A stretch of DNA of 64,000 nucleotides from CAWJMD01 sp963845675 (GTDB lineage Bacteria > Actinomycetota > Actinomycetes > Actinomycetales > CAWJMD01): positions 1,612,001 to 1,676,000 of the forward strand of contig CAWJSX010000001.1 in the NCBI GenBank assembly GCA_963845675.1. The letters are read 5' to 3'. The notes under the pieces were generated by a model. It had not been told where the DNA came from. It saw nothing but the letters and a program-made list of their open reading frames with translations, and did not search any database. The translations under genes and the position numbers were made by a program. Shown piece by piece: positions 56,344 to 64,000 of the stretch. The first letter of the stretch is position 1; the number at the start of each line of letters is the position of its first letter.

Positions 56344-57385
56344 CGGCGACCTCCCCCGCGCCGACGACGCGCATGCCGGCGTCGATGCTCCCCGCGGCCT
56401 GGCCGGCGCGGATGTGCTGGATGCGCTGCAGCCCGGGGCCGGTCAGGTCCTCCAGCCGCAGCCCCACCTGCAGGTAGGCCTCGTACAGCTCCTCGACGCC
56501 ACGTCGCACGGTCCACTGGGGCTGGAAGTCCGGCAGCTCGCGCGCGATGAGCGAGCAGTCGACGCGGTAGTTCCGCTTGTCGGGGCTGGCGCCGGCGCTC
56601 ATCGTGACGGTCGACCCGGGCACGACGCTCTCGACGATCTCGGCGACCTCGCGGATGCGGTAGCTCTCGTCGGTGCGACCGACGTTGTACGCCTTGAGGT
56701 GCACGGTCTCCCGCGGCGCCTCGACGACCGCGAGGAAGGCCCGGGCGATGTCCTCGATGTGCACGAGCGGACGCCAGGGCGTCCCGTCGCTCTTGAGCAG
56801 CACCTCGCCGGTGGTGACCGCGTACCCGGTCAGGTTGTTGACGACGAGGTCGCCGCGCAGGCGCGGGGACACCCCGTACGCGGTGGCGTTGCGCAGGAAC
56901 GTCGGGCTGAAGTCGTCGTCCGCGAGCTCGCTCAGGTCGCGCTCGGCGAGCACCTTGGACTCCCCGTACGGGGTGACGGGCATGAACGACGCCGTCTCGT
57001 CGATGGGCTCGTCGCCGTGCGCCCCGTAGGTGCTGCACGACGAGGAGAAGGCGAAGCGCTGCACCCCGGCCGCCTTGGCGACGGTCGCGACGTGCGTCGT
57101 GCCCAGGTGGTTGATGTCGTACGTGGTCTGCGGGTTCAGGTCGCCCAGCGGGTCGTTCGAGATGCCGGCGAGGTGGACCACCGCGTCGACACCCTCGAGG
57201 TGCTCGGGCGTGAGGTCGCGGATGTCCATCCACAGCTCATCGTCGGGCTGCGTGTCCGGCTCTCCGAAAGTGCAGGCGGAGAACAGCCCGCTGTCCACAC
57301 CGATGACGGTGTGCCCGGCGGCCTTGAAGAGCGGCACCAGGCTGGTGCCGATGTAGCCGTCGTGCCCGGTGACCATGACCTTCAT
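56336..57385 (-). CDS. NAD-dependent epimerase/dehydratase next to RfbF
   Basis: 349 residues. MKVMVTGHDGYIGTSLVPLF carries the NAD motif (GxxGYIG), then VIGVDSGLFSACTF, VVHLAGISNDPLGDLNPQTT, SSSCSTYGAHGDEPIDE, VTPYGESKVLAERDLSE (YxxxK), FLRNATAYGVSPRLRGDLVV and PWRPLVHIEDIARAFLAVVE. This subgroup is common beside RfbF and C-methyltransferases and could act as a CDP- or other nucleotide-sugar dehydratase, epimerase or reductase. ATG at 57385 is chosen because GGGAG lies at good spacing; ATG at 57400 is also possible. The 3' end overlaps the double methyltransferase by 8 bp. Confidence 0.83.
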   Translation of the reverse strand: MKVMVTGHDGYIGTSLVPLFKAAGHTVIGVDSGLFSACTFGEPDTQPDDELWMDIRDLTPEHLEGVDAVVHLAGISNDPLGDLNPQTTYDINHLGTTHVATVAKAAGVQRFAFSSSCSTYGAHGDEPIDETASFMPVTPYGESKVLAERDLSELADDDFSPTFLRNATAYGVSPRLRGDLVVNNLTGYAVTTGEVLLKSDGTPWRPLVHIEDIARAFLAVVEAPRETVHLKAYNVGRTDESYRIREVAEIVESVVPGSTVTMSAGASPDKRNYRVDCSLIARELPDFQPQWTVRRGVEELYEAYLQVGLRLEDLTGPGLQRIQHIRAGQAAGSIDAGMRVVGAGEVAGV

Positions 57386-57390
57386 GCCGC

Positions 57391-58164
57391 TCACTCCCAT
57401 GTCTTCCACGGTGCTGATCCTGTGCGCCACAGCTCCTCGAGGATGTGCTTCTCGCGCACGGTGTCCATGCACTGCCAGAAGCCCTCGTGGTGGTACGCCA
57501 TCAGCTGACCGTCCTTGGCCAGCCGCTCGAGCGGTTCCTTCTCGAACTGCGTCGCGTCGCCCTCGATGTAGTCGAAGACCGCCGGCTCGAAGACGAAGAA
57601 CGCCCCGTTGATCCAGCCCTCGCCGATCTGCGGCTTCTCGCTGAACTCCACGATCTGGTCCCCGTCGGTCACGATGTGGCCGTACCTGGCCGGAGGACGC
57701 ACCGCCGTGAGGGTGGCCACCCGGCCGTGCGCCCGGTGGAACGCGAGCAGGGCGTTCAGGTCGACGTCGCTCACGCCGTCGCCCCAGGTGACCATGAACG
57801 TCTCGTCGCCGACCCACGGCTGCAGCCGCTTGATCCGTCCGCCCGTGTTGGTGTCGGGACCGGTGTCGACCACGCTGACCGTCCACGGCTCGCAGTCCGC
57901 ACCCTGGTGGTAGTCGACCTCGCCGGCCTGCGGACGCACGGTCACGTCCGCGGAGAGGGTCGCGTAGTCGACCATCCACCGCTTGATGACCTCGCCCTTG
58001 TACCCCGCGGCGATGACGAAGTCGTCGAAGCCGTAGGCGAGGTAGTGGCGCATGATGTGCCAGAGGATCGGCTGCCCACCGATCTCCACCATCGGCTTCG
58101 GACGCACCACGGTCTCCTCGGCCAGCCTGCTACCGAGTCCCCCGGCCAGGATCCCCGTCTTCAT
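57391..58164 (-). CDS. rfbF: Glucose-1-phosphate cytidylyltransferase
   Basis: Makes CDP-glucose from CTP and glucose-1-phosphate, the first step of CDP-deoxysugar pathways. The 257-residue protein has MKTGILAGGLGSRLAEETVV (the L/AGGxGxR motif), RPKPMVEIGGQPILWHIMRH, YKGEVIKRWMVDY, TGPDTNTGGRIKRLQPWVGD, FMVTWGDGVSDVDL (metal Asp), VTAVRPPARYGHI, FSEKPQIGEGWINGAFFVFE, and FWQCMDTVREKHILEELW. All match RfbF in full length. CDP-glucose 4,6-dehydratase (RfbG) is not in the window. The gene is co-directional with the SDR and the methyltransferase. Confidence 0.94.
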   Translation of the reverse strand: MKTGILAGGLGSRLAEETVVRPKPMVEIGGQPILWHIMRHYLAYGFDDFVIAAGYKGEVIKRWMVDYATLSADVTVRPQAGEVDYHQGADCEPWTVSVVDTGPDTNTGGRIKRLQPWVGDETFMVTWGDGVSDVDLNALLAFHRAHGRVATLTAVRPPARYGHIVTDGDQIVEFSEKPQIGEGWINGAFFVFEPAVFDYIEGDATQFEKEPLERLAKDGQLMAYHHEGFWQCMDTVREKHILEELWRTGSAPWKTWE

Positions 58165-58239
58165 GGTCGCCCCTTCGTTCCGACAGGCTGTCGCCCACCT
58201 CGCGGTACCGGGACCTCGATCGTGGCACCCGGGTTGTCG

Positions 58240-59493
58240 TCACGAGGGGCGTTTCGAGCCAACTCCCCCCGGCTGCGCAGGCTGCGCCGAGCGTGCCGTC
58301 GGCCCTCGCCCGACCAGGCCGTCGAAGACGGCGAGGTAGGCGGCCGCCTGCAGGTCCCAGGCGAGGTCCCGCTCGATCCGCGTACGTCCTGTTCGTCCCA
58401 TCCGGCGGCGCCGCACCGGGTCGTCGAGGAGCGTCGCGATGCCCTCTGCCAGCTGCTCCGGGGACCCCTCCGGCGCGTACGTCGCGGCCGCGTCCGCGCA
58501 CCGGCGGGTCTCCCGGAGGTCGGTCGCGACAACCGGCACACCGTGCGCCATGTACTCGAGCGTCTTGTTCATCGTCGAGCGGTGGTTGAACTCGTTGACC
58601 GGGTCGGGCGTGACCCCGACGGCCGCGGTCGACAGCCACCGCGAGATCTCCGCGTGGTCGACGGGACCCGTGAACGTGACGTAGTCGTCGAGCTCCAGCT
58701 CTGATGCCTTGCGCCGCAACGACTCCAGGGAGTCGCCGAAGCCCAGGAGCGCGAAGTGCGCGTCGTCACGGCCCAGCACGTTGACGTAGTGGTCGATCGC
58801 GTCGACCAGGCGGTCCACGCCGTCCTGCGGCCCCATGATGCCGACGTAGCAGACCAGGTGGCGACGGCCGGCCCGTAGCGCAGGCTCCACCTCGCGGCGC
58901 AGCATCGACCGGTCCGGGGTGCTCATCACCACAGAGCTGCGTGCCGGGGCCAGGTGGCCGCGTCGCCGCGCCACCTCCTGGTATGCCGGGTTGGTCGAGA
59001 TGACGTGGTCGGCGACCCGGTACTGAGCGCGCTCCAGCAGCAGGAGCATCCGGTGCAGCGGCCCGCGCTTGCCGAACCGCGCCTCGTAGACCTCGGGGCA
59101 CAGGTCGTGCTGGTCGAAGACGAACCGCTTGCCCGCCAGCCTCCACAGCAGGCCCAGCAGCCAGTACGTGTCCGGCGGGTTGCACGCCTGGATGACGTCG
59201 AAGCCCTCGGCCCGCGCGGCCCGCACCGAGAGGACCGCCGTGCGCAGCCAGCAGACGACGAACTCGACCACGTAGCTCCACACACCGGACGTCGAGCCCG
59301 GTGCGGTGTAGCCGCGCACGGTCACGCCGTCGACCACGGTGACGTCGGGATCCTCAGGGGCGCGCTTCGGGCACACGACCGTGACCCGGTAGCCGGCCCC
59401 CGTGAGGACGGCGCACTCCGTGCGCACCCGACGGTCCAGGACGAAGGGCAGGTTCTGGACGACGACCAGCACGCCGGGAGGGCGTCTACCCAC
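58240..59493 (-). CDS. Glycosyltransferase family 4
   Basis: 417 residues. VLVVVQNLPFVLDRRVRTEC, VTVVCPKRAPEDPDV, VIQACNPPDTYWLLGLLWRL, FVFDQHDLCPEVYEARFG and RVADHVISTNPAYQEVARRR form the N-terminal domain; HLVCYVGIMGPQDGVDRLVD, YVTFTGPVDHAEISRWLSTA, VGVTPDPVNEFNHRSTMNKT and LEYMAHGVPVVATDLRETRR form the donor-binding domain. The DQHD and NPP motifs fit the WcaL/ExoL-like GT4 enzymes that act early in repeat-unit assembly. GTG at 59493 directly follows the stop of the priming transferase, so it probably adds the second sugar; this is inferred from position. Confidence 0.86.
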   Translation of the reverse strand: MGRRPPGVLVVVQNLPFVLDRRVRTECAVLTGAGYRVTVVCPKRAPEDPDVTVVDGVTVRGYTAPGSTSGVWSYVVEFVVCWLRTAVLSVRAARAEGFDVIQACNPPDTYWLLGLLWRLAGKRFVFDQHDLCPEVYEARFGKRGPLHRMLLLLERAQYRVADHVISTNPAYQEVARRRGHLAPARSSVVMSTPDRSMLRREVEPALRAGRRHLVCYVGIMGPQDGVDRLVDAIDHYVNVLGRDDAHFALLGFGDSLESLRRKASELELDDYVTFTGPVDHAEISRWLSTAAVGVTPDPVNEFNHRSTMNKTLEYMAHGVPVVATDLRETRRCADAAATYAPEGSPEQLAEGIATLLDDPVRRRRMGRTGRTRIERDLAWDLQAAAYLAVFDGLVGRGPTARSAQPAQPGGVGSKRPS

Positions 59494-59494
59494 C

Positions 59495-61054
59495 TCAGTA
59501 GGCCCCGTGACCGCTGACCACGGCGCGGGCGGTCTTCCACAGGATCTGCAGGTCCATCGCCGGTGACCAGTTGTCGACGTAGCGCAGGTCGAGCCGGACG
59601 GACTCCTCCCACGGCAGGTCGGCGCGGCCGCTCACCTGCCAGAGACCGGTGAGCCCCGGCTTCACGCGCAGCCGCCGGTGCGTCGCGTCGTGGTACTTCT
59701 CGTACTCGGACGGGAGCGGCGGCCGTGGTCCGACCAGCGACATGTCGCCCTTGGCGACGTTCCACAGCTGGGGCAGCTCGTCCACGGAGAAGCGGCGCAG
59801 CAGGCGACCGACCTTCGTGATCCGCGGGTCGCGGTGCATCTTGAACATCAACCCGTCGCGGTCGCTCTGCGCGTGCAGGTCGTCGCGCAGCCGTTCGGCG
59901 TCCACCACCATGCTGCGGAGCTTCCACATCGTGAAGAGGTCGCCGTCGCGGCCCACGCGTTGCTGCGCGAAGAACGCCGGTCCCTTGCTGGTCAGCCGCA
60001 CCGCTGCGGCGGCCAGGGCGAGCAGAGGGACGGCCGCGCAGAAGAGGAGCAGCCCTGCCGTCCGGTCCATGACGGTCTTCGCGAGGAGCCGCCCCGACCG
60101 CTGCGTGGGCCGCTCCACGCGCAGCAGGGACAGCCCGGCCACGGGGTGCAGGGAGACGTACGGACCGGTGACCTCGACCAGACCCGGCGCGACCATCAGG
60201 TCGGCACCGGTGTTCTCGAGTGCCCAGGAGAGACGACGGAGCGGCTGGCCGGTGAGCTGCGCACCCACGACGAGCACGTTGTCGATCTCGTTGTCCACGA
60301 CGACCTGGGGCACCTGCGAGATCACACCCATGAGGCGGACGCCGGCGATCTCGGAGATCTCCGCGTTGCGGATGGGCACGCATGCGCCCACGACCCGGAT
60401 GCCGTGGTGCTTGTCGCGACCGAGGTCCGCCACAACGGTCGACACCGCGGCCGGCTCCCCGACGACGAGCGTGCGCAGCATCGCGTCGCCGTTGACGCGG
60501 TGGGCGTGCAGCCACCGCCGCCACGTGTAGCGACCGAGCAGCGTGAGTGCGGTGATGAGCGGGACGGCCACCAGCACGTCGCGGCGCGGGAGCAGCAGCA
60601 GGAAGGAGTACGAGACGACACCGAGGAGGGCGACCACGGCCCCGCCTGCCTGGAGCACGGAGCCGAACTCCTCCGGCCCGTCGCCGAGCCGTCGGCGGTC
60701 GTAGGCGCCCGTGACGGCAAGAACCCCGACCCAGCCGAGACCCGCCAGGAGCGCGAAGGGGACCGTGAAGGACCGCGTGCTCGGCAGGGACCACAGGCAT
60801 CCCGCCATCACGACCACAGCCACGGCCGCGTCGGTACCCAGCACACGGTGGAACAGCGGGGCGGTCCAGCGGCTCCGGCGGGCCTCGGCCCGCGGCAGCA
60901 CGTCCTCGGCACGCAGGTCCGTGTCCTCGGTGACCTGGAAGGGCATCGGCCCAGCCCACGACACCCGGCCCTCGGGAGTGGCCCGACGACGCTCGCGGAC
61001 GTCGATGACCTCGATGCCGTCGGTCTCGATCTCTACCGACCTCACCTCTGTCAC
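59495..61054 (-). CDS. Polyprenyl-phosphate hexose-1-phosphate transferase (priming enzyme)
   Basis: 519 residues. Membrane enzyme that starts repeat-unit synthesis by moving hexose-1-phosphate from an NDP-sugar to undecaprenyl phosphate. About four helices precede a Rossmann-like cytosolic domain (RTLVVGEPAAVSTVVADLGR). The catalytic part has FFAQQRVGRDGDLFTMWKLR, SM, FSVDELPQLWNVAKGDMSLV, GPRPPLPSEYEKYHD and RVKPGLTGLWQVSGRADLPW, the Bac_transf signature with conserved Asp-Glu. GTG at 61054 follows GGAGGGG; the upstream open frame to 61168 is not conserved. It leads the minus-strand run down to 47529, almost without gaps. Confidence 0.93.
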   Translation of the reverse strand: MTEVRSVEIETDGIEVIDVRERRRATPEGRVSWAGPMPFQVTEDTDLRAEDVLPRAEARRSRWTAPLFHRVLGTDAAVAVVVMAGCLWSLPSTRSFTVPFALLAGLGWVGVLAVTGAYDRRRLGDGPEEFGSVLQAGGAVVALLGVVSYSFLLLLPRRDVLVAVPLITALTLLGRYTWRRWLHAHRVNGDAMLRTLVVGEPAAVSTVVADLGRDKHHGIRVVGACVPIRNAEISEIAGVRLMGVISQVPQVVVDNEIDNVLVVGAQLTGQPLRRLSWALENTGADLMVAPGLVEVTGPYVSLHPVAGLSLLRVERPTQRSGRLLAKTVMDRTAGLLLFCAAVPLLALAAAAVRLTSKGPAFFAQQRVGRDGDLFTMWKLRSMVVDAERLRDDLHAQSDRDGLMFKMHRDPRITKVGRLLRRFSVDELPQLWNVAKGDMSLVGPRPPLPSEYEKYHDATHRRLRVKPGLTGLWQVSGRADLPWEESVRLDLRYVDNWSPAMDLQILWKTARAVVSGHGAY

Positions 61055-61262
61055 GCTCCCAACCCCTCCTGCGTTCACCCCGGCGCCCGCCCGATCCCTC
61101 GAAAGGCTAACGGTCTGTGACGGCCCGGTCCGGCCGTTTCCCGGAAGGTGCCCGATCGACTCATCCATGAAGGGGTGAAGGGGTGCAGATGGTGATACCT
61201 GCGACGCTCGACCATCACCCGAACGGACCTATCGAGTCGACAGGTCGGACGGCACTCCGGCG

Positions 61263-61862
61263 TCAGCGCGGCCCGTGGACCCGCTGCTGGGTCGCCTCGA
61301 GGCCGAGCAGCACGAGGTCCTCCACGGCGTCGGCTGCCTCGGCCACCAGCAGGGGGAGCTCCTTGCGCTCGGTGGAGGAGAAGTCGCGCAGGACGTGGTC
61401 GGCCGCGTCCTGGCGCCCGGGCGGGCGTCCCACGCCGACCCGCACCCGGAGGTAGTCGCGGGTGCCCAGGGCCTTGGTGATGTCCCGCAGCCCGTTGTGA
61501 CCGCCCTCGCCGCCGCCACGCTTGAGGCGCAGCTCGGCGAAGGGGATGTCGATCTCGTCGTGGATGGCGACGACGCGCTCGGGATCCACCGAGAAGTACT
61601 GGGCCAGACCGGAGACCGGCCCACCCGACAGGTTCATGTACGACGACGGCTTGGCCAGCACGACACGGGGCCCCGGCGCGCCGCCCGGCAGCACACCGAG
61701 GCGGACCTCGGCGACGGCGGCGCGGCTGCGGTGCGCCCGCCACGCCTGGCTCGCGCGCGAGGCGAGCTCATCGACGACCATCTGACCGACGTTGTGCCGG
61801 TTGCCGGCGTAGTGGGGCCCGGGGTTGCCGAGCCCCACCACCAGCCAGGGGCCGTCGGTCAT
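61263..61862 (-). CDS. pth: Peptidyl-tRNA hydrolase
   Basis: Releases tRNA from peptidyl-tRNA. The 199-residue protein has WLVVGLGNPGPHYAGNRHNV (the catalytic His in NRHNVG), KPSSYMNLSGGPV (catalytic-site Asn), VAIHDEIDIPFAELRLKRGG (DELDLP-type motif) and GGEGGHNGLRDITKALG. These fit Pth1 throughout. ATG at 61862; the L25 gene ends 32 bp upstream on the same strand, so the two are probably in one transcript. The 210 bp downstream to the priming transferase contain a short GAAGGGGT direct repeat at about 61170-61184 and no further gene. Confidence 0.95.
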   Translation of the reverse strand: MTDGPWLVVGLGNPGPHYAGNRHNVGQMVVDELASRASQAWRAHRSRAAVAEVRLGVLPGGAPGPRVVLAKPSSYMNLSGGPVSGLAQYFSVDPERVVAIHDEIDIPFAELRLKRGGGEGGHNGLRDITKALGTRDYLRVRVGVGRPPGRQDAADHVLRDFSSTERKELPLLVAEAADAVEDLVLLGLEATQQRVHGPR

Positions 61863-61894
61863 CGACGTCGTCTCGCGCGCGGGAGGAGGAGTGC

Positions 61895-62575
61895 CTACTC
61901 CGAGTCCTTCGAGGACTCGTCGCCCTCGGCGGCCTCGTCGGACGCCTCGTCCTCAGCAGCCTCCTCGGCGGGGGCCTCGTGCTCGATGCCGGCCTCGGCC
62001 TCGGCCTCGGCGAGCTCGGCCTCCAGGGCCTCCTCGCTGATCCGCTGCGAGATGTTGACCACGAGCACGTCGTCGTCGATGGCGAGCACGGAGCCCTCGG
62101 GCAGGGTCACGTCGCCGGCCAGGATGCGCGAGCCGGCCTTCATGCCCTCGACCGACACCTCGACGTACGTCGGGATGTGGGTGGCCTCGGCCTCCAGCAG
62201 CAGCGTCTGGCTCTCGAGGTTCACCATGGTCTCGGGGGCGGCGTCGCCGACCACGTGCACGGAGACGTCGACCTCGACCTTCTCGCCGCGACGCACGACC
62301 ACGAGGTCGACGTGCTCGATCACCTGTCGGACCGGGTCGCGCTGCACGTCCTTCGCGAGGGCCAGCACGGTCTCGGAGCCCTCGATCTCGATCGACAGCA
62401 GGGCGTTGGCGTACTTGAGCGCCAGCATCGTGTCGTGACCGGGCAGCGAGATGTGCTGGGGGTCCTGGCCGTGGCCGTAGACGACGGCGGGGATCTGGTG
62501 GGCACGCCGGGTGCGGCGGGCCGCGCCCTTGCCGAACTCGGTGCGGGGCTGGGCGACGAGCTTGATCTCTGACAC
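61895..62575 (-). CDS. rplY: 50S ribosomal protein L25/general stress protein Ctc
   Basis: Binds 5S rRNA. The 226-residue protein has an N-terminal L25 domain (KLVAQPRTEFGKGAARRTRR, IPAVVYGHGQDPQHISLPGH) and the TL5/CTC C-terminal domain (VNLESQTLLLEAEATHIPTY, LAGDVTLPEGSVLAIDDDVL), ending with an acidic Glu/Ala-rich tail of about 45 residues. GTG at 62575 gives VSEIKLVAQP and follows CCAGGAG; the open frame further upstream is not conserved. It is immediately upstream of pth, the common bacterial order. The 204-bp gap to the transporter gene holds no gene I can support. Confidence 0.94.
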   Translation of the reverse strand: MSEIKLVAQPRTEFGKGAARRTRRAHQIPAVVYGHGQDPQHISLPGHDTMLALKYANALLSIEIEGSETVLALAKDVQRDPVRQVIEHVDLVVVRRGEKVEVDVSVHVVGDAAPETMVNLESQTLLLEAEATHIPTYVEVSVEGMKAGSRILAGDVTLPEGSVLAIDDDVLVVNISQRISEEALEAELAEAEAEAGIEHEAPAEEAAEDEASDEAAEGDESSKDSE

Positions 62576-62779
62576 TGAGGGACTCCTGGACGTCGGGTGC
62601 TTCGTGGTCGGTGGGCCCTCCGCGGGACGGAGGTGGCCTCGACGCGGGACGCGACACGGTGACGGTGAGAGCGCGCGACCGGCGCAGGCAGGCCCGATCG
62701 GACCCAGCCCACCGCGTCGATCACGGACGCAGGACCAACCGGTCCGTGGCACGTCCCTCGCCGAGGCAACCGCGAAAGC

Positions 62780-63721
62780 CTACCTGACGCGGGCGAGGTC
62801 CTCGTCCTCGGCATCGGGCCCGCCACCCGACGCCGACCCGGGCTCCCGCGCACCCGCGGAGACGCCTGCGGTCTCTCGCCGGTGCACGGTCACGGCCACC
62901 GCCAGCGCCACGGCCCACGCCACCAGTACCACCGGGTACGCCAGCAGGCCCCAGCCGGTCTCGAGGTCCAAGGCGCGAAGCAGGGTGCGGCTGTTCGTGA
63001 GGACGATCACGCCGCCGACCGCTGCCCCCAGGACGCGGGCCGGCACGTACCGGACGAGCGCCGCCGCCACCGGGGCGGCCAGGACACCACCCGCCAGCAG
63101 CGCGGTGACCACCTGCAGGTCGAGCACCTGGGACCCGAGGCCGAGGAAGAACCCGGCGCTGGCGGCCACCGCGACCGCGAACTCCGAGGTGTCGACGGTC
63201 CCGATCACCTTGCGGGGCTCCATCCGTCCGTCCGCGAGCAGCGCGGGCGTCGCCACGGGGCCCCACCCGCCCCCTCCGCTGGCGTCGACGAACCCCCCGA
63301 ACAGGCCGACCGGCACGAGGAAGCGCGACCTCACACGACCCGCTCGCCGCGCGAGGGACCCGAAGGTGAAGCGGAGTGCCACGTAGACGCCCAGCCCGAG
63401 GAGCAGCACCGACATCCACGGTGCCGCCCAGGCAGTGCTGAGGTGCGAGAGGACGGTGGCGCCGAGGAAGGCGCCGACGGCGCCCGGTACCGCGATCCGC
63501 CGGACCACCCGCCACTCGACGTTGCCGAAGCGCCAGTGGGCCGCTCCCGACACCAGCGTCGTCCCGACCTCGGCCAGGTGCACGGACGCCGACACGACCG
63601 CCGGCGCGGTACCCGCCGCGAGCAGCAGCGTGGACGAGGTGACGCCGTAGGCCATGCCCAGGCTGCCGTCCACGAGCTGCGCGGCGAGGCCGACGACGGC
63701 CAGCACGATCCAGTTCCGCAT
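62780..63721 (-). CDS. TauE/SafE-family sulfite/sulfur exporter-like membrane protein
   Basis: 313 residues, about eight helices. VGLAAQLVDGSLGMAYGVTS and STLLLAAGTAPAVVSASVHL match the TauE/SafE N-terminal motif; GLFGGFVDASGGGGWGPVAT and PALLADGRMEPRKVIGTVDT are its second repeat. Transports sulfite, sulfoacetate or related anions in characterised members; the substrate here is unknown. The last 35 residues form a charged tail (GSASGGGPDAEDEDLARVR). It lies downstream of an Rrf2-type regulator gene on the same strand, which could control it. Confidence 0.85.
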   Translation of the reverse strand: MRNWIVLAVVGLAAQLVDGSLGMAYGVTSSTLLLAAGTAPAVVSASVHLAEVGTTLVSGAAHWRFGNVEWRVVRRIAVPGAVGAFLGATVLSHLSTAWAAPWMSVLLLGLGVYVALRFTFGSLARRAGRVRSRFLVPVGLFGGFVDASGGGGWGPVATPALLADGRMEPRKVIGTVDTSEFAVAVAASAGFFLGLGSQVLDLQVVTALLAGGVLAAPVAAALVRYVPARVLGAAVGGVIVLTNSRTLLRALDLETGWGLLAYPVVLVAWAVALAVAVTVHRRETAGVSAGAREPGSASGGGPDAEDEDLARVR

Positions 63722-63881
63722 CGTCGCTCCAGGCAGTGGGATCGACCCGTCGCGTCACGACAAAGTCGACTGATCCGGTCGAGAATGGTGAGAGCCTGCC
63801 AGCGTGCTGGTCGTCGACCAAGTGGAGAGACGATCGTCTTGTCCAGTGGGACGACGTGGGGGGACCTGCCGAGCGATGCGC
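63722..63881. promoter_or_regulatory. Gap between the regulator and the TauE-like gene, possible operator
   Basis: 160 bp with a TCGAC-N7-GTCGA dyad at 63766-63782, close enough to the transporter start to be an operator. The dyad is short and could be chance. Confidence 0.2.
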
Positions 63882-64000
63882 TCAGTCGAGCAGCGCGGTC
63901 ACGTCCGGCGGCAACGCCCCCGCCACCACGTCGGCGACGGAGGTGCGTTCGAGGATGTGGCGCTCAGCGGCACGCAGCGCCACCCACACCTCGCGCAGGT
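63882..64000 (-). CDS. Rrf2-family regulator, C-terminal end (runs off the window)
   Basis: Only the last 38 codons are inside the window: LREVWVALRAAERHILERTS and VADVVAGALPPDVTALLD, then TGA at 63884-63882. This LREVWxALRxxxxxxLExxTxADVVxGxLP pattern is the C-terminal helix of actinobacterial Rrf2/IscR-type regulators, as I recall the family. The DNA-binding domain and any Fe-S cysteines are outside the window. Confidence 0.62.
   Translation of the reverse strand, partial: LREVWVALRAAERHILERTSVADVVAGALPPDVTALLD

Noticed and set aside
1..64000. CRISPR arrays, tRNA or rRNA genes, insertion sequences, integrases or phage genes
   Set aside because: No regularly spaced repeats, tRNA cloverleaf, transposase motifs or terminal inverted repeats were seen. 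The direct repeats present are in coding sequence.

Overview
The window is very GC-rich, uses GTG starts freely, and has tightly overlapping stop/start junctions (ATGA, GTGA, TGATG). Together with an LPXTG-type sorting signal, an actinobacterial MazG and a CTC-type L25, this points to a Gram-positive actinomycete. A nocardioid-like or related lineage is a guess; no 16S or species marker is present. Housekeeping genes frame the window: eno, gntK, mazG and lhgO on the left, mfd at 8.5-12.1 kb, and pth, rplY, a TauE/SafE transporter and the tail of an Rrf2-type regulator on the right.

Almost everything else belongs to a large surface polysaccharide region. In many bacteria mfd lies close to pth and rplY; here about 49 kb of glycan genes separate them, and a smaller block (3.9-8.4 kb: flippase, nucleotide-sugar dehydrogenase, GT2, SDR) sits between lhgO and mfd. 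Layout of the main block: 12.2-15.3 kb, a small LPRTG-anchored protein, PqqD-like protein, HprK-like kinase and nucleotidyltransferase-like protein; 15.4-24.2 kb, UDP-xylose synthase, SGNH/AlgJ-like plus MBOAT O-acetylation pair, a LamG-like/VanZ protein, a GT2-GT4 fusion and an AsnB-like amidotransferase; 24.6-29.9 kb, three tandem parallel beta-helix proteins carrying two, one and no malectin-like domains; 29.9-36.6 kb, two glycosyltransferases, a polytopic membrane protein, an O-antigen-ligase-like polymerase and a Wzz-like protein with a zinc-finger-like motif; 36.8-46.6 kb, a roughly 1600-residue secreted DUF11/LamG-like protein with a recent 894-bp internal tandem duplication, a GT2, and an operon of PIG-L deacetylase, beta-sandwich protein and C-methyltransferase; 46.8-61.1 kb, FkbM methyltransferase on the plus strand and a long minus-strand operon-like run read from 61.1 kb down: priming phosphosugar transferase, GT4, RfbF, SDR, a double C-methyltransferase, GT4, SDR, UDP-HexNAc dehydrogenase, Wzx flippase and methyltransferase.

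Together these make a Wzx/Wzy-type pathway: sugar priming on a lipid carrier, nucleotide-sugar synthesis (uronic acids, xylose, a CDP-activated and probably C-methylated sugar), glycosyl transfer, O-acetylation, export, polymerisation and length control, plus secreted glycan-binding or glycan-cleaving proteins.

A major caveat is that many genes are broken by single-base insertions or deletions, including eno, mazG and mfd, and the breaks cluster at about 5.3-8.4, 16.5-19.3 and 21.9-24.1 kb, while 46.8-64 kb is clean. This pattern looks like sequencing error rather than decay, so broken genes are annotated here as single CDS spans with the break positions noted.
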